64,000 nucleotides of DNA. It comes from Asaia platycodi JCM 25414 (GTDB lineage Bacteria > Pseudomonadota > Alphaproteobacteria > Acetobacterales > Acetobacteraceae). Shown one piece after another: positions 1-9,328 of the stretch. The stretch is from positions 23,762-87,761 of the forward strand of contig NZ_BAKW01000016.1 of assembly GCF_000614545.1 (NCBI RefSeq). Direction: 5' to 3'. Position 1 is the stretch's first letter; every line of letters starts with the position of its first letter. The position numbers and the translations under genes were made by a program. The notes under the pieces are model-generated. The model did not search any database. It was not told where the DNA came from and worked only from the letters and a program-made list of their open reading frames with translations.

Positions 1-1
1 T

Positions 2-724
2 CTGCGGATCGGCGCTGAAAATTGTGACGGTGTCATTCACACTGCTTTCGACCACAATTTTGCAAACTACGCTGCCAATTGCGAGCAGGATCGACGCGTG
101 ATTGACGCTCTCGGCGACGCGCTGAGAGGTTCCAAACGTCCATTTGTCATCACGTCCACAACCCTATTCGGGGAGGCGATCCCCGGTAAGGTAGCGGATG
201 AAGACGTGTTCAACACCCGGCATAGCAATCCTCGCGTCATTTCCGAAATTGCGGCGCAGGACTTGATTGAGCAGGATATGAGCGTATCGCTGGTACGCCT
301 GTCGCAAATCCACGACAGGTCTCGCCAAGGCCTCGTTACGTTTCTTGTGCAACTTGCTGTCCAATCGGGACGATCGGCCTATATCGAGAATGAGGCTTGC
401 CAATGGTCTGCGTCTCATCTGGCAGATACAGTACAATTGTTCCGTCTTGCACTGGAAAACCAGGCTATCGGGATGCGTTATCACGCAACAGCGGAAGAAG
501 GCGTGACTGTTCGTGATATAGCCGAAGCCATCGGAAAGCGGCTAAAGTTGCCGGTGGTCGCATTGTCCAGAGAGGACGCGGCGTCTCATTTTGGATGGCT
601 TTATGCATTTGTCTCCAAAAACATGACCGCTTCCAGTCTGAAAACGCAGGAGCGGCTAGAATGGACCCCCGAAGGACCAGCTCTGCTCAGCGATATCGCC
701 AACCTTGAGCTTGAGAGCGCTTGA
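2..724 (+). CDS. NAD(P)-dependent SDR/epimerase-like oxidoreductase, 5' partial
   Basis: The frame is open to the left edge of the window, so the N-terminus, including the usual Rossmann glycine motif, lies outside. A GTG at 98 could be mistaken for a start, but the residues before it (GVIHTAFDHNFANYAANCE) are the typical segment after strand beta-4 of extended SDR epimerases, so translation begins upstream. The rest fits the family: a strand ending in ITSTT, a SLVRLSQIHD segment and a C-terminal substrate-binding part. The exact substrate cannot be told. It is followed by about 1 kb without a recognisable gene, so it is probably the last gene of its unit. Confidence 0.8.
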   Translation: MRIGAENCDGVIHTAFDHNFANYAANCEQDRRVIDALGDALRGSKRPFVITSTTLFGEAIPGKVADEDVFNTRHSNPRVISEIAAQDLIEQDMSVSLVRLSQIHDRSRQGLVTFLVQLAVQSGRSAYIENEACQWSASHLADTVQLFRLALENQAIGMRYHATAEEGVTVRDIAEAIGKRLKLPVVALSREDAASHFGWLYAFVSKNMTASSLKTQERLEWTPEGPALLSDIANLELESA

Positions 725-1722
725 TACGATTGCGCTGCGCTCAGGATCGTAGGCTTGCTCCTCGTCTTCCCCCTCTCTGCTGAAAATGTGGCGAAGCAGT
801 CTTACGGCATGACGATAACGGAGCGCTGCAGGATATCGCTTAACGGACCCTATCTTTATGTCGAACGGTGCTTCTTCGAAGACCGTAATGGACCGTAAGA
901 CCGAAACATCACGTCAGGGTCCGAATTCGCAAGGTCAGGCAGCTTTGGCTAACTATGCGGTCCGCTGACATGCGGACTGATTTAGAGAGAATTGAGAGCA
1001 CAATGGGGTGGCTTCAGCCTCTGCGCCTGTAATCCGAAAGTTTTCTCGGCGTCTTTTAAACTACCGGCAACACACATTATTGATTCAAAGTCATGATGAT
1101 CGTTCAGTTGTCGATCGTATGCGCTTGATAACGATATTTCCCTAGATCTCATGAAAACCGAGACTAAATTTTTCGTCTTGGTCATCAACACACACAATGA
1201 TACAGCCACCTACCGTGCACGGATTCCAACGCTGGCGCGGTATATCTCGGTTCTTGCCCCGGCTATCCAGACGAGATCTCATCCGTAGATTTGTCTCGCA
1301 AAATAGGCACACCAACGATGAAAGGGTAGAAAATCGACAAGTGCCTTCCAATGAGAGAATGATGAAGCGGGAGGATACAAGCAATATTTTCAATCTTCCG
1401 GGACGCCATAAAAGGCGTAGGCTGACTAGATAACCGTGAAATCCGATGGGTCAGCACGCTTAATCAAACAAACGATCAGTTCTCGTCTATCCTGACTAGG
1501 CAGCCCGACTAGACAGATATACTCATTGATCGCAGACGATTGACCAATAAGGCGAACGGATAATCGAAGGCTTATCGCAAGGAGCGAATGGCAAAGCGGC
1601 GGTGCAAGGTTGGACAGAATAGCGCGGCATCCTGCAAATAACTGATCATTGTCGAAGTCACAGATGCAGCGCACTATATCGAATATGTTCAATCTCGATT
1701 CAGAACAGGCAGGAGAATCCCC
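725..1722. other. Gene-poor region, no supported gene
   Basis: About 1 kb without a recognisable gene. Short open frames exist on both strands but none shows a family motif or a convincing ribosome binding site. The only structure seen is a small 6-bp-stem hairpin at 960-977 (GTCCGC and GCGGAC arms), without a T run. Its last bases carry the AGGAG ribosome binding site of the next gene. Confidence 0.5.
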
Positions 1723-2645
1723 ATGCACCTCACGCGACGCGCTGCGATGACCCTGCCTGCGCTACGGCCCTACTTCCGAGATCAGGACGAGCCGCTCCTT
1801 TGTTGCGGGTCGGGTATCAGCGCTACAGCACGCTGATCCTTACGAGGCATCTAGGTCTGCTTGAGAAAGCCATGGCTTCTTTCGGAATAACCGTGAGTTG
1901 GGCGGAGTTTGTTGCCGGCCCTCAATTGCTTCAGGCATTGGCAGCGGGGGCGATCGATCTAGGACAGACAGGCGATGCGCCGCCTGTATTTGCAGAGGCT
2001 GCTCAGCCGGGCGGACTGGTCTATCTCGGCTACGAACCTCCTGCGCCTGATGCCGAAGCGATCCTCGTGCCCAAGGACAGCCCCATAAAGCAGATCGCGG
2101 ATTTGCGAGGTAAACGTATCGCGCTCAATCGCGGGTCCAATGTTCATTGGTTTCTGCTTGAGGCTTTACGGCGCGCCGGGCTGGGTTTTCATGATGTCCG
2201 TGTCAGCTATCTGACCCCACCCGCTGCCCGTGCGGCCTTCGAAAATGGTCACATTGATGCCTGGGCAATCTGGGACCCTTATCTCTCCAGTGCGCTCACC
2301 GACCAGACACGCATTCTGACCACCGCCGAGGGTATCGTGAATAATCGCGAGTTCTTCCTGATCAGCAAGGCCTTTGCGCAGCAACCTCATCATATCGTGG
2401 CTGCCGTCTCAACCGCCATTGCCCAGACAGATGAGTGGGCAATGGCCAACAAAGCTCAGGTAGCAGCCTTATTCGCCAAGGAGACAGGGCTCGCGCGCGA
2501 CGCAGTGAGCCATGCGCTTTCGACACGAAATTTCGGTTTCCACACCATGGAACAACCGATGATCGACGAACAGACGACGCTTGCCACAGGCCTCAGCAAG
2601 GCAGGACTTATCCCGTCTCTTCCTGCGATAAGCCCCTATCGTTGA
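1723..2645 (+). CDS. ssuA: Aliphatic sulfonate-type ABC transporter substrate-binding protein (frameshift in leader)
   Basis: Periplasmic binding protein of the SsuA/NitT-TauT family, expected to capture alkanesulfonates or related small anions for an ABC importer. The mature part (VGYQRYSTL, then RGSNVHWFLLEALRRAGL, then DAWAIWDPY) is typical of the family. An ATG at 1723 with AGGAG at about 1711 encodes a signal peptide start (MHLTRRAAMTLPA). The frame then changes near 1761 to ATALLPRSGRAA, a normal Ala-ending signal peptide, and on into the mature protein. One base missing near 1761 explains this. As sequenced, the frame could only start at TTG 1800 without a leader. It lies tail to tail with the permease and ATPase genes, an unusual order for this transporter type. 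Confidence 0.8.
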
Positions 2646-2658
2646 AGGTATCTCGGGG

Positions 2659-3432
2659 TCAGGACGTCACTCCGAGTGCATGAAGGAGACGCTCCCGCAA
2701 CGCCTCGAACGCGGGATCAGCGTGACGTCTTGGCCGTGCAAAAGGAATATCAACCTCAGCGCTGATCTCGCCACGCTCAAGAACAAGAGCACGATCCGCC
2801 AGCGCGAGCGCTTCGTCCACATCATGTGTGACCAGAAGGACTGCGCAGTGATGTTTCATCCACAGATCAAGAACAAGCTTTTGCATACGCAGCCTGGTCA
2901 GTGCGTCGAGTGCCGCGAACGGCTCGTCGAGCATCAGCAGTTTTGGCTCGCGAATGAGGGCACGGGCCAAAGCGGCTCGTTGGGCTTCACCGCCTGACAG
3001 CGTGACTGGCCATGCCTTGAGGCGGTGTCCCAACCCGACTTCAGTGAGGATTGCTTCGGCCTGGGCGTTCCATCCCTTGCCTTCGAGCCCGAGCGTGGCG
3101 TTGTCAGCCACGTTTTTCCACGGCAGAAGCCGGTGTTCCTGGAAGACGACAGACACGGCAGAAGGTCGATCGATATCCCCCTCTTCCACCGTATCCAGAC
3201 CGGCCAGTGCGCGCAGCAGGGTTGTTTTTCCCGAGCCGCTATGACCGAGAAGCGCCACAAACTCCCCCGGTGCAATATCAAGATTGAGGTTCCTCAGGAC
3301 CGTCGTATCACCGAAGCGCCGTGTGAAATGGCGAATGCTCACCTCATTCCCGACAGGAACGAATTCAGGCTTCAATAAATGGTTCGCGCTCTTCAAATTG
3401 CGCCTCCTCGCCCTGCAGCGCGACCGCGCCAC
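2659..3432 (-). CDS. ssuB: Aliphatic sulfonate-type ABC transporter ATP-binding protein
   Basis: Cytoplasmic ATPase of the SsuB/TauB type. Visible motifs, numbered from the longest frame: Walker A GHSGSGKTT at residues 63-71, Q-loop Q98, signature LSGGE at 145-149, Walker B LMLDEP at 166-171 and switch His203. The family usually begins just before the first strand, so GTG at 3342 (reading MSIRHFTRRFG, preceded by GGGAATGAG) is a more likely start than the longest frame, which overlaps the upstream permease gene. It is co-transcribed with the permease. The substrate is inferred from family resemblance and the nearby binding protein. Confidence 0.88.
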   Translation of the reverse strand: MARSRCRARRRNLKSANHLLKPEFVPVGNEVSIRHFTRRFGDTTVLRNLNLDIAPGEFVALLGHSGSGKTTLLRALAGLDTVEEGDIDRPSAVSVVFQEHRLLPWKNVADNATLGLEGKGWNAQAEAILTEVGLGHRLKAWPVTLSGGEAQRAALARALIREPKLLMLDEPFAALDALTRLRMQKLVLDLWMKHHCAVLLVTHDVDEALALADRALVLERGEISAEVDIPFARPRRHADPAFEALRERLLHALGVTS

Positions 3433-4235
3433 GCGAGAAGGCGGCTTTCGGCCAGACGCACGATCTGGTCTGAGAGAAGCCCGAGCACGGCATAGACTGC
3501 CAGCCCCACGAGAATGATGTCAGTGCGCAGAAAGTCTTCTGCGTCCATCATCATGTGGCCGATACCGCTATCGGCGTTGACCTGCTCCGCCACAACAAGC
3601 ATGAGCCACGAAATACCAACGGCAAAGCGGATACCGACCAGCAGGTCAGGCAGAGCACCAGGGAAAATAATGTCGCGGATGATTTTCCAGCGTGACAGAC
3701 GCAGGGTCTTGGCCAACTCGATCAGCTTGGGATCGATGCTACGTATGCCCTTGTAGAGGTTGAGATAGACCGGGAATTTTACGCCGAGCGCAACAAGCAG
3801 GATCTTGGGGAGTTCACCGATGCCAAACCAGAGAATGAACAGCGGTACCAGAGCCAGGGCCGGTAAGGTGCGCGCCATCTGCATGGGGGCATCGACGATG
3901 TCTTCGCCGAGCCGCGACAACCCGGCAACGAGCGCCAGCACGATGCCCACGGCGATGCCCAGCGCTAGCCCTGCCCCAGCCCGCCCGAGTGAGACGAGCA
4001 GATTTTGGGGGAGCGTCTTGTCGAGCGTAAGCGACCATGCCGTATGCACGATCTGAACCGGCGAAGCGAGCAGGCGTGTCGGGATAATCCCCGCCTGCGC
4101 CCCGACCTGCCAAAGCACCAGAAGGATGGCAACAGTCAGGTAGCGCCGGCAGAACCGCAGCAGCCCGCCAGTATTGAGGACCCGCTGATGCGAGGCAGCG
4201 CGCGCGGGAAACAGGTTCATGACCAGCTCGACCAT
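3393..4235 (-). CDS. ssuC: Aliphatic sulfonate-type ABC transporter permease
   Basis: Inner-membrane permease of the SsuC/TauC family with about six hydrophobic segments and the conserved cytoplasmic EAA-like loop (ELAKTLRLSRWKIIRDIIFPGALP) that docks on the ATPase. The start is placed at ATG 4235, which has AAGGA upstream. The longer frame starting at 4265 would overlap the predicted -10 element. It is the first gene of the ssuC-ssuB unit on the minus strand. Ending with an Arg/Gly-rich tail, it overlaps the long form of ssuB by 40 bases. Confidence 0.87.
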   Translation of the reverse strand: MVELVMNLFPARAASHQRVLNTGGLLRFCRRYLTVAILLVLWQVGAQAGIIPTRLLASPVQIVHTAWSLTLDKTLPQNLLVSLGRAGAGLALGIAVGIVLALVAGLSRLGEDIVDAPMQMARTLPALALVPLFILWFGIGELPKILLVALGVKFPVYLNLYKGIRSIDPKLIELAKTLRLSRWKIIRDIIFPGALPDLLVGIRFAVGISWLMLVVAEQVNADSGIGHMMMDAEDFLRTDIILVGLAVYAVLGLLSDQIVRLAESRLLAWRGRAAGRGGAI

Positions 4236-4264
4236 TCCACATTCCTTGTATGTGATTCTTGTCA

Positions 4265-4293
4265 AGCATAGATATTAATATCGTTTTTGTCAG
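4265..4293 (-). promoter_or_regulatory. Predicted promoter of ssuCB with palindromic spacer
   Basis: On the minus strand a CTGACA -35-like hexamer (4293-4288) is followed by a 17-base spacer and a TATGCT -10-like hexamer (4270-4265), about 25 bases upstream of the preferred ssuC start. The spacer contains the perfect 12-bp palindrome GATATTAATATC (4271-4282), a likely operator position. This is sequence reading only; no regulator is known. Confidence 0.45.
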
Positions 4294-4639
4294 TTTAATT
4301 TTTAAAACATCGATCCTGAAGGTAATATGGCTCACTAGAGAGGCCTCGCTACGTCTCACACCTAATCTTTCTTCAACGGTCATGAGCCGTTTGCATAACA
4401 TGCGCGCCACGCGCTACCGGCTGTTCAAGACGACCGTCGCTGTCAGAAAATAATTCAGCCCGCTTGTCCAGACCGAGATTACCGGGAAACCTATCACCGC
4501 GGGGATGGCGTTCGGCTTTGATATCATTGATATGATACTCTTCAGCCCTTCATATACTGGCATCGCCCATTGTGGCTTTGGCCCAGGAAACATAGCCTGG
4601 AGATGACTGACGCAGAGCGTCAGATGGTTGAGAATAAGA
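4294..4639. other. Intergenic region without supported gene
   Basis: No open frame here shows a recognisable domain or a good ribosome binding site. It separates the ssuCB promoter from the decayed transposase and may be debris of the same insertion. Confidence 0.4.
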
Positions 4640-4990
4640 CTGTCGGAGTTCTGTCATAGCGCGACGCGACCAACCGTCAGTCCCCGAGTGGACAAACATA
4701 ATTTCAGTGCGGTCGCGCTTTTTGCCTTTTCGCTTGTCGTATCTTACTGGTTTACCGCGGGATCAGCTCTCCAGAGTGCGAGGTCTGATCTCTCTTTCCC
4801 TTAAGAGATCCTTGACCCAGCCAGCATCCACCGTGCCATGGGCAGGATGTCCAGCAGAGCAGAGATTGCGGTGTAAACACTGATCTGCCGAGCTGGCACA
4901 AAGAAGCTCAACAGTCGTCTTGTTCTGGTCGGTGACCGCGTGTCCAGCGAGATCCTGAGTTGATGACGTGTCGCCACCAGAACCAACAAG
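4640..4990 (-). pseudogene. Degenerate IS5-family transposase, C-terminal remnant
   Basis: Read on the minus strand in pieces, this gives the C-terminal half of an IS5-type DDE transposase. A piece from about 4989 to 4801 reads RQISVYTAISALLDILPMARW, matching the region before the second catalytic Asp. A second frame then gives DAGWVKDLLREREIRPR, an in-frame stop, and PVRYDKRKGKKRDRTEIMF, matching the family's PVRYDKR...RIEIMFGRLK block with the catalytic Glu. There are at least one frameshift, one stop and loss of the sequence after IEIMF. Terminal inverted repeats were not found. It is a dead fragment, probably involved in rearranging the neighbourhood. Confidence 0.7.
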
Positions 4991-5069
4991 ACTCTTAAAA
5001 TAAATATCGGCTCCGCTTCACTTGCTTCCTCGCGTACTCAGGTCAGCCGCGTCAACAGAGATCAGCGGC

Positions 5070-6626
5070 CTATGCGCGCCGGGCGACTAGGGGCGAATTC
5101 CGAGGCTCGCGGCATATGGTTTCCAGATAAGGCACGGCCTGAAGCGAGATGACGCAAGACTCATGGTCTCCATCAATTGTGAATTGAGCACTTCCATCTG
5201 TCCAATACTCATTACTGGAGTGCTGGCGCTGCCACCCACAATGATGGACGGAGTTATCATCAAGGTCGATAGTATAGGATTTACTCTCCCCCCACACCAT
5301 AATACTTGAGACCAATAGGCCGAGATAGCGGCGATCATCAATAAACGGGCCAACGATGTCACAGGGCCTGTGTCTGGATGATACGATCGTGTAAACGCCA
5401 TCGCCATGCTTCAAGGAGAATATATAGGTCGAGCCTTTGGAGCGTATTGGATAAAAATCTACGCCGTTCTGGTCTCTCAGTATGAACGCTGAAGATGAAT
5501 CCGGTACCGCCGCGCGCGCCGCCTTTGGAGGGACGTGTCCCGCAAACTTCTCCCAAAGCGGTTTGACGATCGCACTGTCGACGCAGAGAGGCGCGCAAGC
5601 ATCGCTCCATGTTTTATTTCTGCGCTCGATAGGGGCGCCGGCTTCGAGAGAGCGGCCGAGCATCAGCGCCCTGTTCCCCGTGTCAAGGAAGGATTCACTC
5701 AGCGCTCCGTTTGCATAAATCAGATCGTGCGCCTGGGTTTCAATGTGGAAGTAACTATATTTCTGTATTGTCCGATCGTAAAATATTGTTGCGTTATTGA
5801 CGAGCATCCTTGCAGGCACAAACATGCCGTCAAAATACATTGAATGTTCTGGCGTCACATAGAGGTCTTGATACGGAACCCCTGAGCCGAGGGAATCTTT
5901 ACTGATACAAATAGGATAACCCGCTTCGTCTGGCGCATTTTCGGCGGTGGCTACGTTTTTGACCCCTCGTCCTACCCATATCAGTCGTTCGATCGCGTTG
6001 CTTCCGTGACGCAGAACTATGATTTCATCGCCCGGATTGAGGCTTTCGATAGACCTCTCGCCAGCTGGCGTTGCGATAAGCGTGCCGGAGAGATAACAAA
6101 TGGGGGGCACCTGGGTGCCACTTGGAATTTGAGTATAGCCAGTCAGGCTCGAATAAGCTCCGAAACCCTTGATGTATTTCGAAGCAGTCACGGTCTGCTC
6201 CCACAAATCTGTGCTGGCATGAGAGTCACCAACCATAAGCCGTCGTTGACCAACCGGTGTCTTGTTGATCGGCCAGGTTCCGTTGATGAGTGAGGTGGTG
6301 CCGAAGAGGATTGGAGTCTTGCTATTCGTATCGAAGAACCCGAAAACGCCAGGCATGGACGTCTTATATTCAAGGAAGGTCTGTATCGTTCCGGAAACTG
6401 ACCGACCATCAGGATAGTCTATTTGATATTTCTTGTTATCAAAATCGATCCTGAGCGTACAATCCTGATATCCGGTCAGTGTATTGTTCCTTGAGGATGG
6501 AAAGGCATCCGGCTTGGATAAAATCCATTGCTTTATGGTCCATTTCTGAATGTTAGACATATGTTTATCCAGCCATGATTTGCCGACAAGCGGTCTTCGT
6601 CCAGAGTTGCTGTGTAGTAACGACAC
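5070..6626 (-). CDS. Hint (Hedgehog/intein) domain-containing protein
   Basis: A 518-residue protein with a Hint_2-type domain in its middle. The domain opens with CYLSGTLIATPAGERSIE (Cys177), followed by LNPGDEI, and has the conserved YVTPEHSMYFDG and a HDLIYANG segment. Proteins with this domain are common in acetic acid bacteria and other Alphaproteobacteria, mostly of unknown function; some Hint domains self-cleave. The first 170 residues are low in charge and look like a beta-rich N-terminal domain without a signal peptide. A second possible start is ATG 6560. Downstream lies the dead transposase, upstream a long gap. Base composition is more AT-rich than the housekeeping part. Confidence 0.8.
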   Translation of the reverse strand: MSLLHSNSGRRPLVGKSWLDKHMSNIQKWTIKQWILSKPDAFPSSRNNTLTGYQDCTLRIDFDNKKYQIDYPDGRSVSGTIQTFLEYKTSMPGVFGFFDTNSKTPILFGTTSLINGTWPINKTPVGQRRLMVGDSHASTDLWEQTVTASKYIKGFGAYSSLTGYTQIPSGTQVPPICYLSGTLIATPAGERSIESLNPGDEIIVLRHGSNAIERLIWVGRGVKNVATAENAPDEAGYPICISKDSLGSGVPYQDLYVTPEHSMYFDGMFVPARMLVNNATIFYDRTIQKYSYFHIETQAHDLIYANGALSESFLDTGNRALMLGRSLEAGAPIERRNKTWSDACAPLCVDSAIVKPLWEKFAGHVPPKAARAAVPDSSSAFILRDQNGVDFYPIRSKGSTYIFSLKHGDGVYTIVSSRHRPCDIVGPFIDDRRYLGLLVSSIMVWGESKSYTIDLDDNSVHHCGWQRQHSSNEYWTDGSAQFTIDGDHESCVISLQAVPYLETICREPRNSPLVARRA

Positions 6627-7399
6627 TCATTTTCTGACGCGTAAGGTGCAATATAATGACATATAGACCCGAGTAGACCGAAAGTATCTGATGTCTTGGT
6701 ATTGTGCAGTTTCTTCCGTCTGCCGATATGCGCGGAAATTAGGCGTTACTTGCCCTCAAGAAAAGCTTGTCTTTCTTAGGAGGGCTAAGCCGAACTTACG
6801 TCCATCTCAGACATAAGACGTCCAGAGCCCCCGCGACGACGTAGGTGGAGAAGTTTTCGAGCGACGCTCATGCGTTGTGGATGGTCATGAAAACGCCTGC
6901 AGGCAGCACCAGCAGCGCGTGAGCGCAGATGAGTCCAAGTGCACACTGCAGACGCTCACCTGAGGAAGGCGTTTTCTTGCAGCATGGCCACGCAGGCCAC
7001 TTGCAGCTACTGGACGATGCCGTCTCATTTAACGTCGTTTTCCAAGTCACCCGCTGTGACTTCAAGGCCGAATTTTCCGAAGCCTTGTGCGGAAACTGCT
7101 TTGTGTGGTGGATGCAGGATGAAGAACTACGCTGACGGCAGCTTGCCTGCGATCCCGACCACCGCGTCAACATTTCAAAAGACTGATTTTTTCGTCCTGA
7201 TAGCCAGTCTCAAGCGTAGAACCGCTAGCTTTCTGATGTACTGACCTGCCCTACCCGACCTGATCGTCGTGCGGATTCCGTGAGCATGGTCAATGGGAGG
7301 TGCCAGAACGGTCGGATCCGCAGGCTGAGCTTAGGAGACGATCTTTTTGCGCGGATAAAATCCGCCCGCATCGAAGCCATCAGCCTGCGGTCGAGTGTT
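6627..7399. other. Long non-coding or decayed region
   Basis: About 770 bases between the Hint protein and the epimerase. Overlapping short frames on both strands (for example 6868-7173) have unusual composition rich in Ser, Cys and His and no recognised motif, which suggests decayed coding DNA. I could not identify what it was. Confidence 0.4.
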
Positions 7400-8362
7400 T
7401 TACTGGCTATGCGCGGTCGCTGCCTGGGTCTTTACCCTGATCGTCCGTTTCCGGACGCTCAGGATACCAAGGCTGATCCGGGTCTTGAGAGACAACAACT
7501 CTTTCGCCTTCCAGTTGGAAGATCCCGAAAGTTCGTTGTGATAGTAAAGAGCTTCTTCTCCATAGCGCTCAAGGGTCTGCGCCGTGTCGACCAACTGCGG
7601 GGGCGGTCCGCCAAGCCAGCTTGCGAAAGCGGCGAAAAACATAGCGGCCGCCACAGGCTGGTCGTCGACAATGTTATAGATACCTGCAGGCGCTGAGAGT
7701 GCGGCTATTGTCGCATCTGCGGCATCCTCGACATGAATGAACGAGAACGAGCCGCGTCCGGCGCCGAAAATCGGACACTGACCGCCTCTGATGCGCTCAC
7801 TCAACGGGCCTTCATTCCAATACCATGTGCCGGGGCCGTAAAAGAAACCGTACCGCAGGGCGACAGCCTCGAGTGAGGCCGAACTCAGAGCACGCCGCTC
7901 AAGTTCAGCATACATTCTGGCGCTTTGACCGATATGGCCCGGTGCCTGAACGCGCAGAGCGGAGTGCTCTGTCGCCAATTGGCTCTCTCCATCAAGATAG
8001 AAGCCCGAGGATTGTTGCACATAGCGTCTGACGCCGTGCGCCTGAGCTGCAGCGAACAGGTTTTCTCCACCCTCCAGCCGCAATTTCCGGTCGAACGGCA
8101 AGCGGTCGGGCATTTCGGATGGATCGGACGGTAACGAGGTAAGTTGGTCGATAACGTAGTCAGGCCGCGATTCACTTAGAGCGTCGAAGACGCTCATGCG
8201 ATCAAGGGCGTTGCCGATAACCGGCGTGGCCCCCAGTTTCGCTATATACTTTGCGCTCTCGGGCTTGCTTGCCAAGCCGTAAGTCTCGTAGCCAGACTCA
8301 ACGAGACGCCGCACAAGCGGACGGCCCAATGCGCCGCTTGCTCCTGCAACAAAAACTCTCAT
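7400..8362 (-). CDS. NAD(P)-dependent epimerase/dehydratase (atypical SDR)
   Basis: Rossmann-fold oxidoreductase starting MRVFVAGASGALGRPLVRRL, with the GxxGxxG NAD(P) motif at residues 7-13. The body (YVQQSSGFYLDGE, ALRYGFFYGPGTWY, FSFIHVEDAADA) is typical of atypical SDRs acting on sugars or unknown substrates. The last 25 residues lose family resemblance. A one-base correction near 7466 would give a different, charged ending, so the tail is probably misread. The start at 8362 has AAGGG upstream and lies 12 bases after the cupin stop, making it the third gene of the Rrf2-cupin-epimerase operon. Confidence 0.85.
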   Translation of the reverse strand: MRVFVAGASGALGRPLVRRLVESGYETYGLASKPESAKYIAKLGATPVIGNALDRMSVFDALSESRPDYVIDQLTSLPSDPSEMPDRLPFDRKLRLEGGENLFAAAQAHGVRRYVQQSSGFYLDGESQLATEHSALRVQAPGHIGQSARMYAELERRALSSASLEAVALRYGFFYGPGTWYWNEGPLSERIRGGQCPIFGAGRGSFSFIHVEDAADATIAALSAPAGIYNIVDDQPVAAAMFFAAFASWLGGPPPQLVDTAQTLERYGEEALYYHNELSGSSNWKAKELLSLKTRISLGILSVRKRTIRVKTQAATAHSQ

Positions 8363-8374
8363 GACGCAGACCCT

Positions 8375-8767
8375 TTAACGGTTGGCAGGCAGGACGAAAG
8401 GCGTGTCACTGTTCTTGACGAAAAAGGCCAGAAACTTGGCAGGCTCGGTCCGACTTGCATTGCGACCAACAAGATGTACGTCATCTGGACCTTCGAAAAA
8501 GACCTGTCCTTTGCCCAGCGTCACCTGTTCCTGGCCACGAACCTGCATGACGATCTTGCCTTCAAGTACGTAAACAAAAACCGACGCATTATGACGATGG
8601 ATCGGATCGCTGCCACCAGGAGGGTAATCGACAACGAGCATTGCACCTTCCTTGCCCGGAATTCCGGCAAGCTCGTGCGACATGAGGGGCGTCACCTTGG
8701 TCTCGGCACGAGCAGAAGCGCCCGCTATAAAAAGCAGGCTCGCTGCAGCGTAGAGAAATTTATTCAT
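8375..8767 (-). CDS. Secreted cupin domain-containing protein
   Basis: A 130-residue protein with a signal peptide (MNKFLYAAASLLFIAGASARA) followed by one cupin_2 barrel. The metal-binding first motif is visible as PPGGSDPIHRHNASVFVYVLEG, and the second as GKGQVFFEGPDDVHL. The separate start is chosen because TGGAGG lies eight bases upstream of ATG 8767 and because a signal peptide inside a fusion would make no sense. As sequenced, the frame is open into the upstream Rrf2 gene, giving an apparent 329-residue fusion, which I attribute to a missing base in an A run. Periplasmic location is predicted; substrate unknown. Confidence 0.85.
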   Translation of the reverse strand: MNKFLYAAASLLFIAGASARAETKVTPLMSHELAGIPGKEGAMLVVDYPPGGSDPIHRHNASVFVYVLEGKIVMQVRGQEQVTLGKGQVFFEGPDDVHLVGRNASRTEPAKFLAFFVKNSDTPFVLPANR

Positions 8768-8795
8768 GATTGCCTCCAGATATCGTTTTTTTTTT

Positions 8796-9328
8796 CTAAG
8801 CGATTTGTTTTTTCTGACTGCGCCGACGCGCCGCGTTTCGAGGCGTTGTTCGAACCATGATTGCGCATCGTCGATGAATTGCGGCGGTGCCTTATCGCGA
8901 ACCAGCCCCGCCAGATCGGCGAGTGTGGTCTGCGCCAGTTCATGCCTCATGGCTTGTTCGGCTCGCAGCATGGCAGCATGGATGCCGCAAACACCCTGGG
9001 TTGCCCAACGTGGCGGCTCGTCCGAAAAAAGCGCGCAGCGCCCACGGATTTCCTGACAATTGAAGAGATTCTTCCGCCCCTCGATTGCATCCACCACTGA
9101 GAGGATAGTGATCTCATGAGCGGGCCTGGCAAGGCTGTACCCACCCCGCAAGCCGTCGGAAGCGATGAGGATGCCCGCCTTTTCCAGCTTCGGCATAAGC
9201 TTTGCCATGAATGCTCCTGGGATGTCCTGCAGCTCGGCCAGGTCGAGACTGCTGACAGGTTCGGTTTTCTCGACAAGCCAGATCAGGCTGTGAAGAACAT
9301 ATTCGGTGCTTGCGCCATACAATGCCAT
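8796..9328 (-). CDS. Rrf2 family transcriptional regulator
   Basis: A winged-helix DNA-binding domain (MALYGASTEYVLHSLIWL onward, then LRGGYSLARPAHEITILSVVDAIEG) is followed by three cysteines in the order C-x6-C-x15-C (NCQEIRGRC then GVCGIHAAM). These are candidate ligands of a sensory iron-sulfur cluster. ATG 9328 fits the family's N-terminus; the open frame extends to a TTG at 9364. If one A is restored in the run near 8810-8815, the frame ends at TAG 8798-8796, giving about 178 residues; otherwise it reads through into the cupin. It heads the cupin-epimerase operon and probably controls it. Confidence 0.8.

Noticed and set aside
6868..7173. Minus-strand frame in the 6.6-7.4 kb gap
   Set aside because: Ser/Cys-rich with no recognisable domain; kept only as possible debris.
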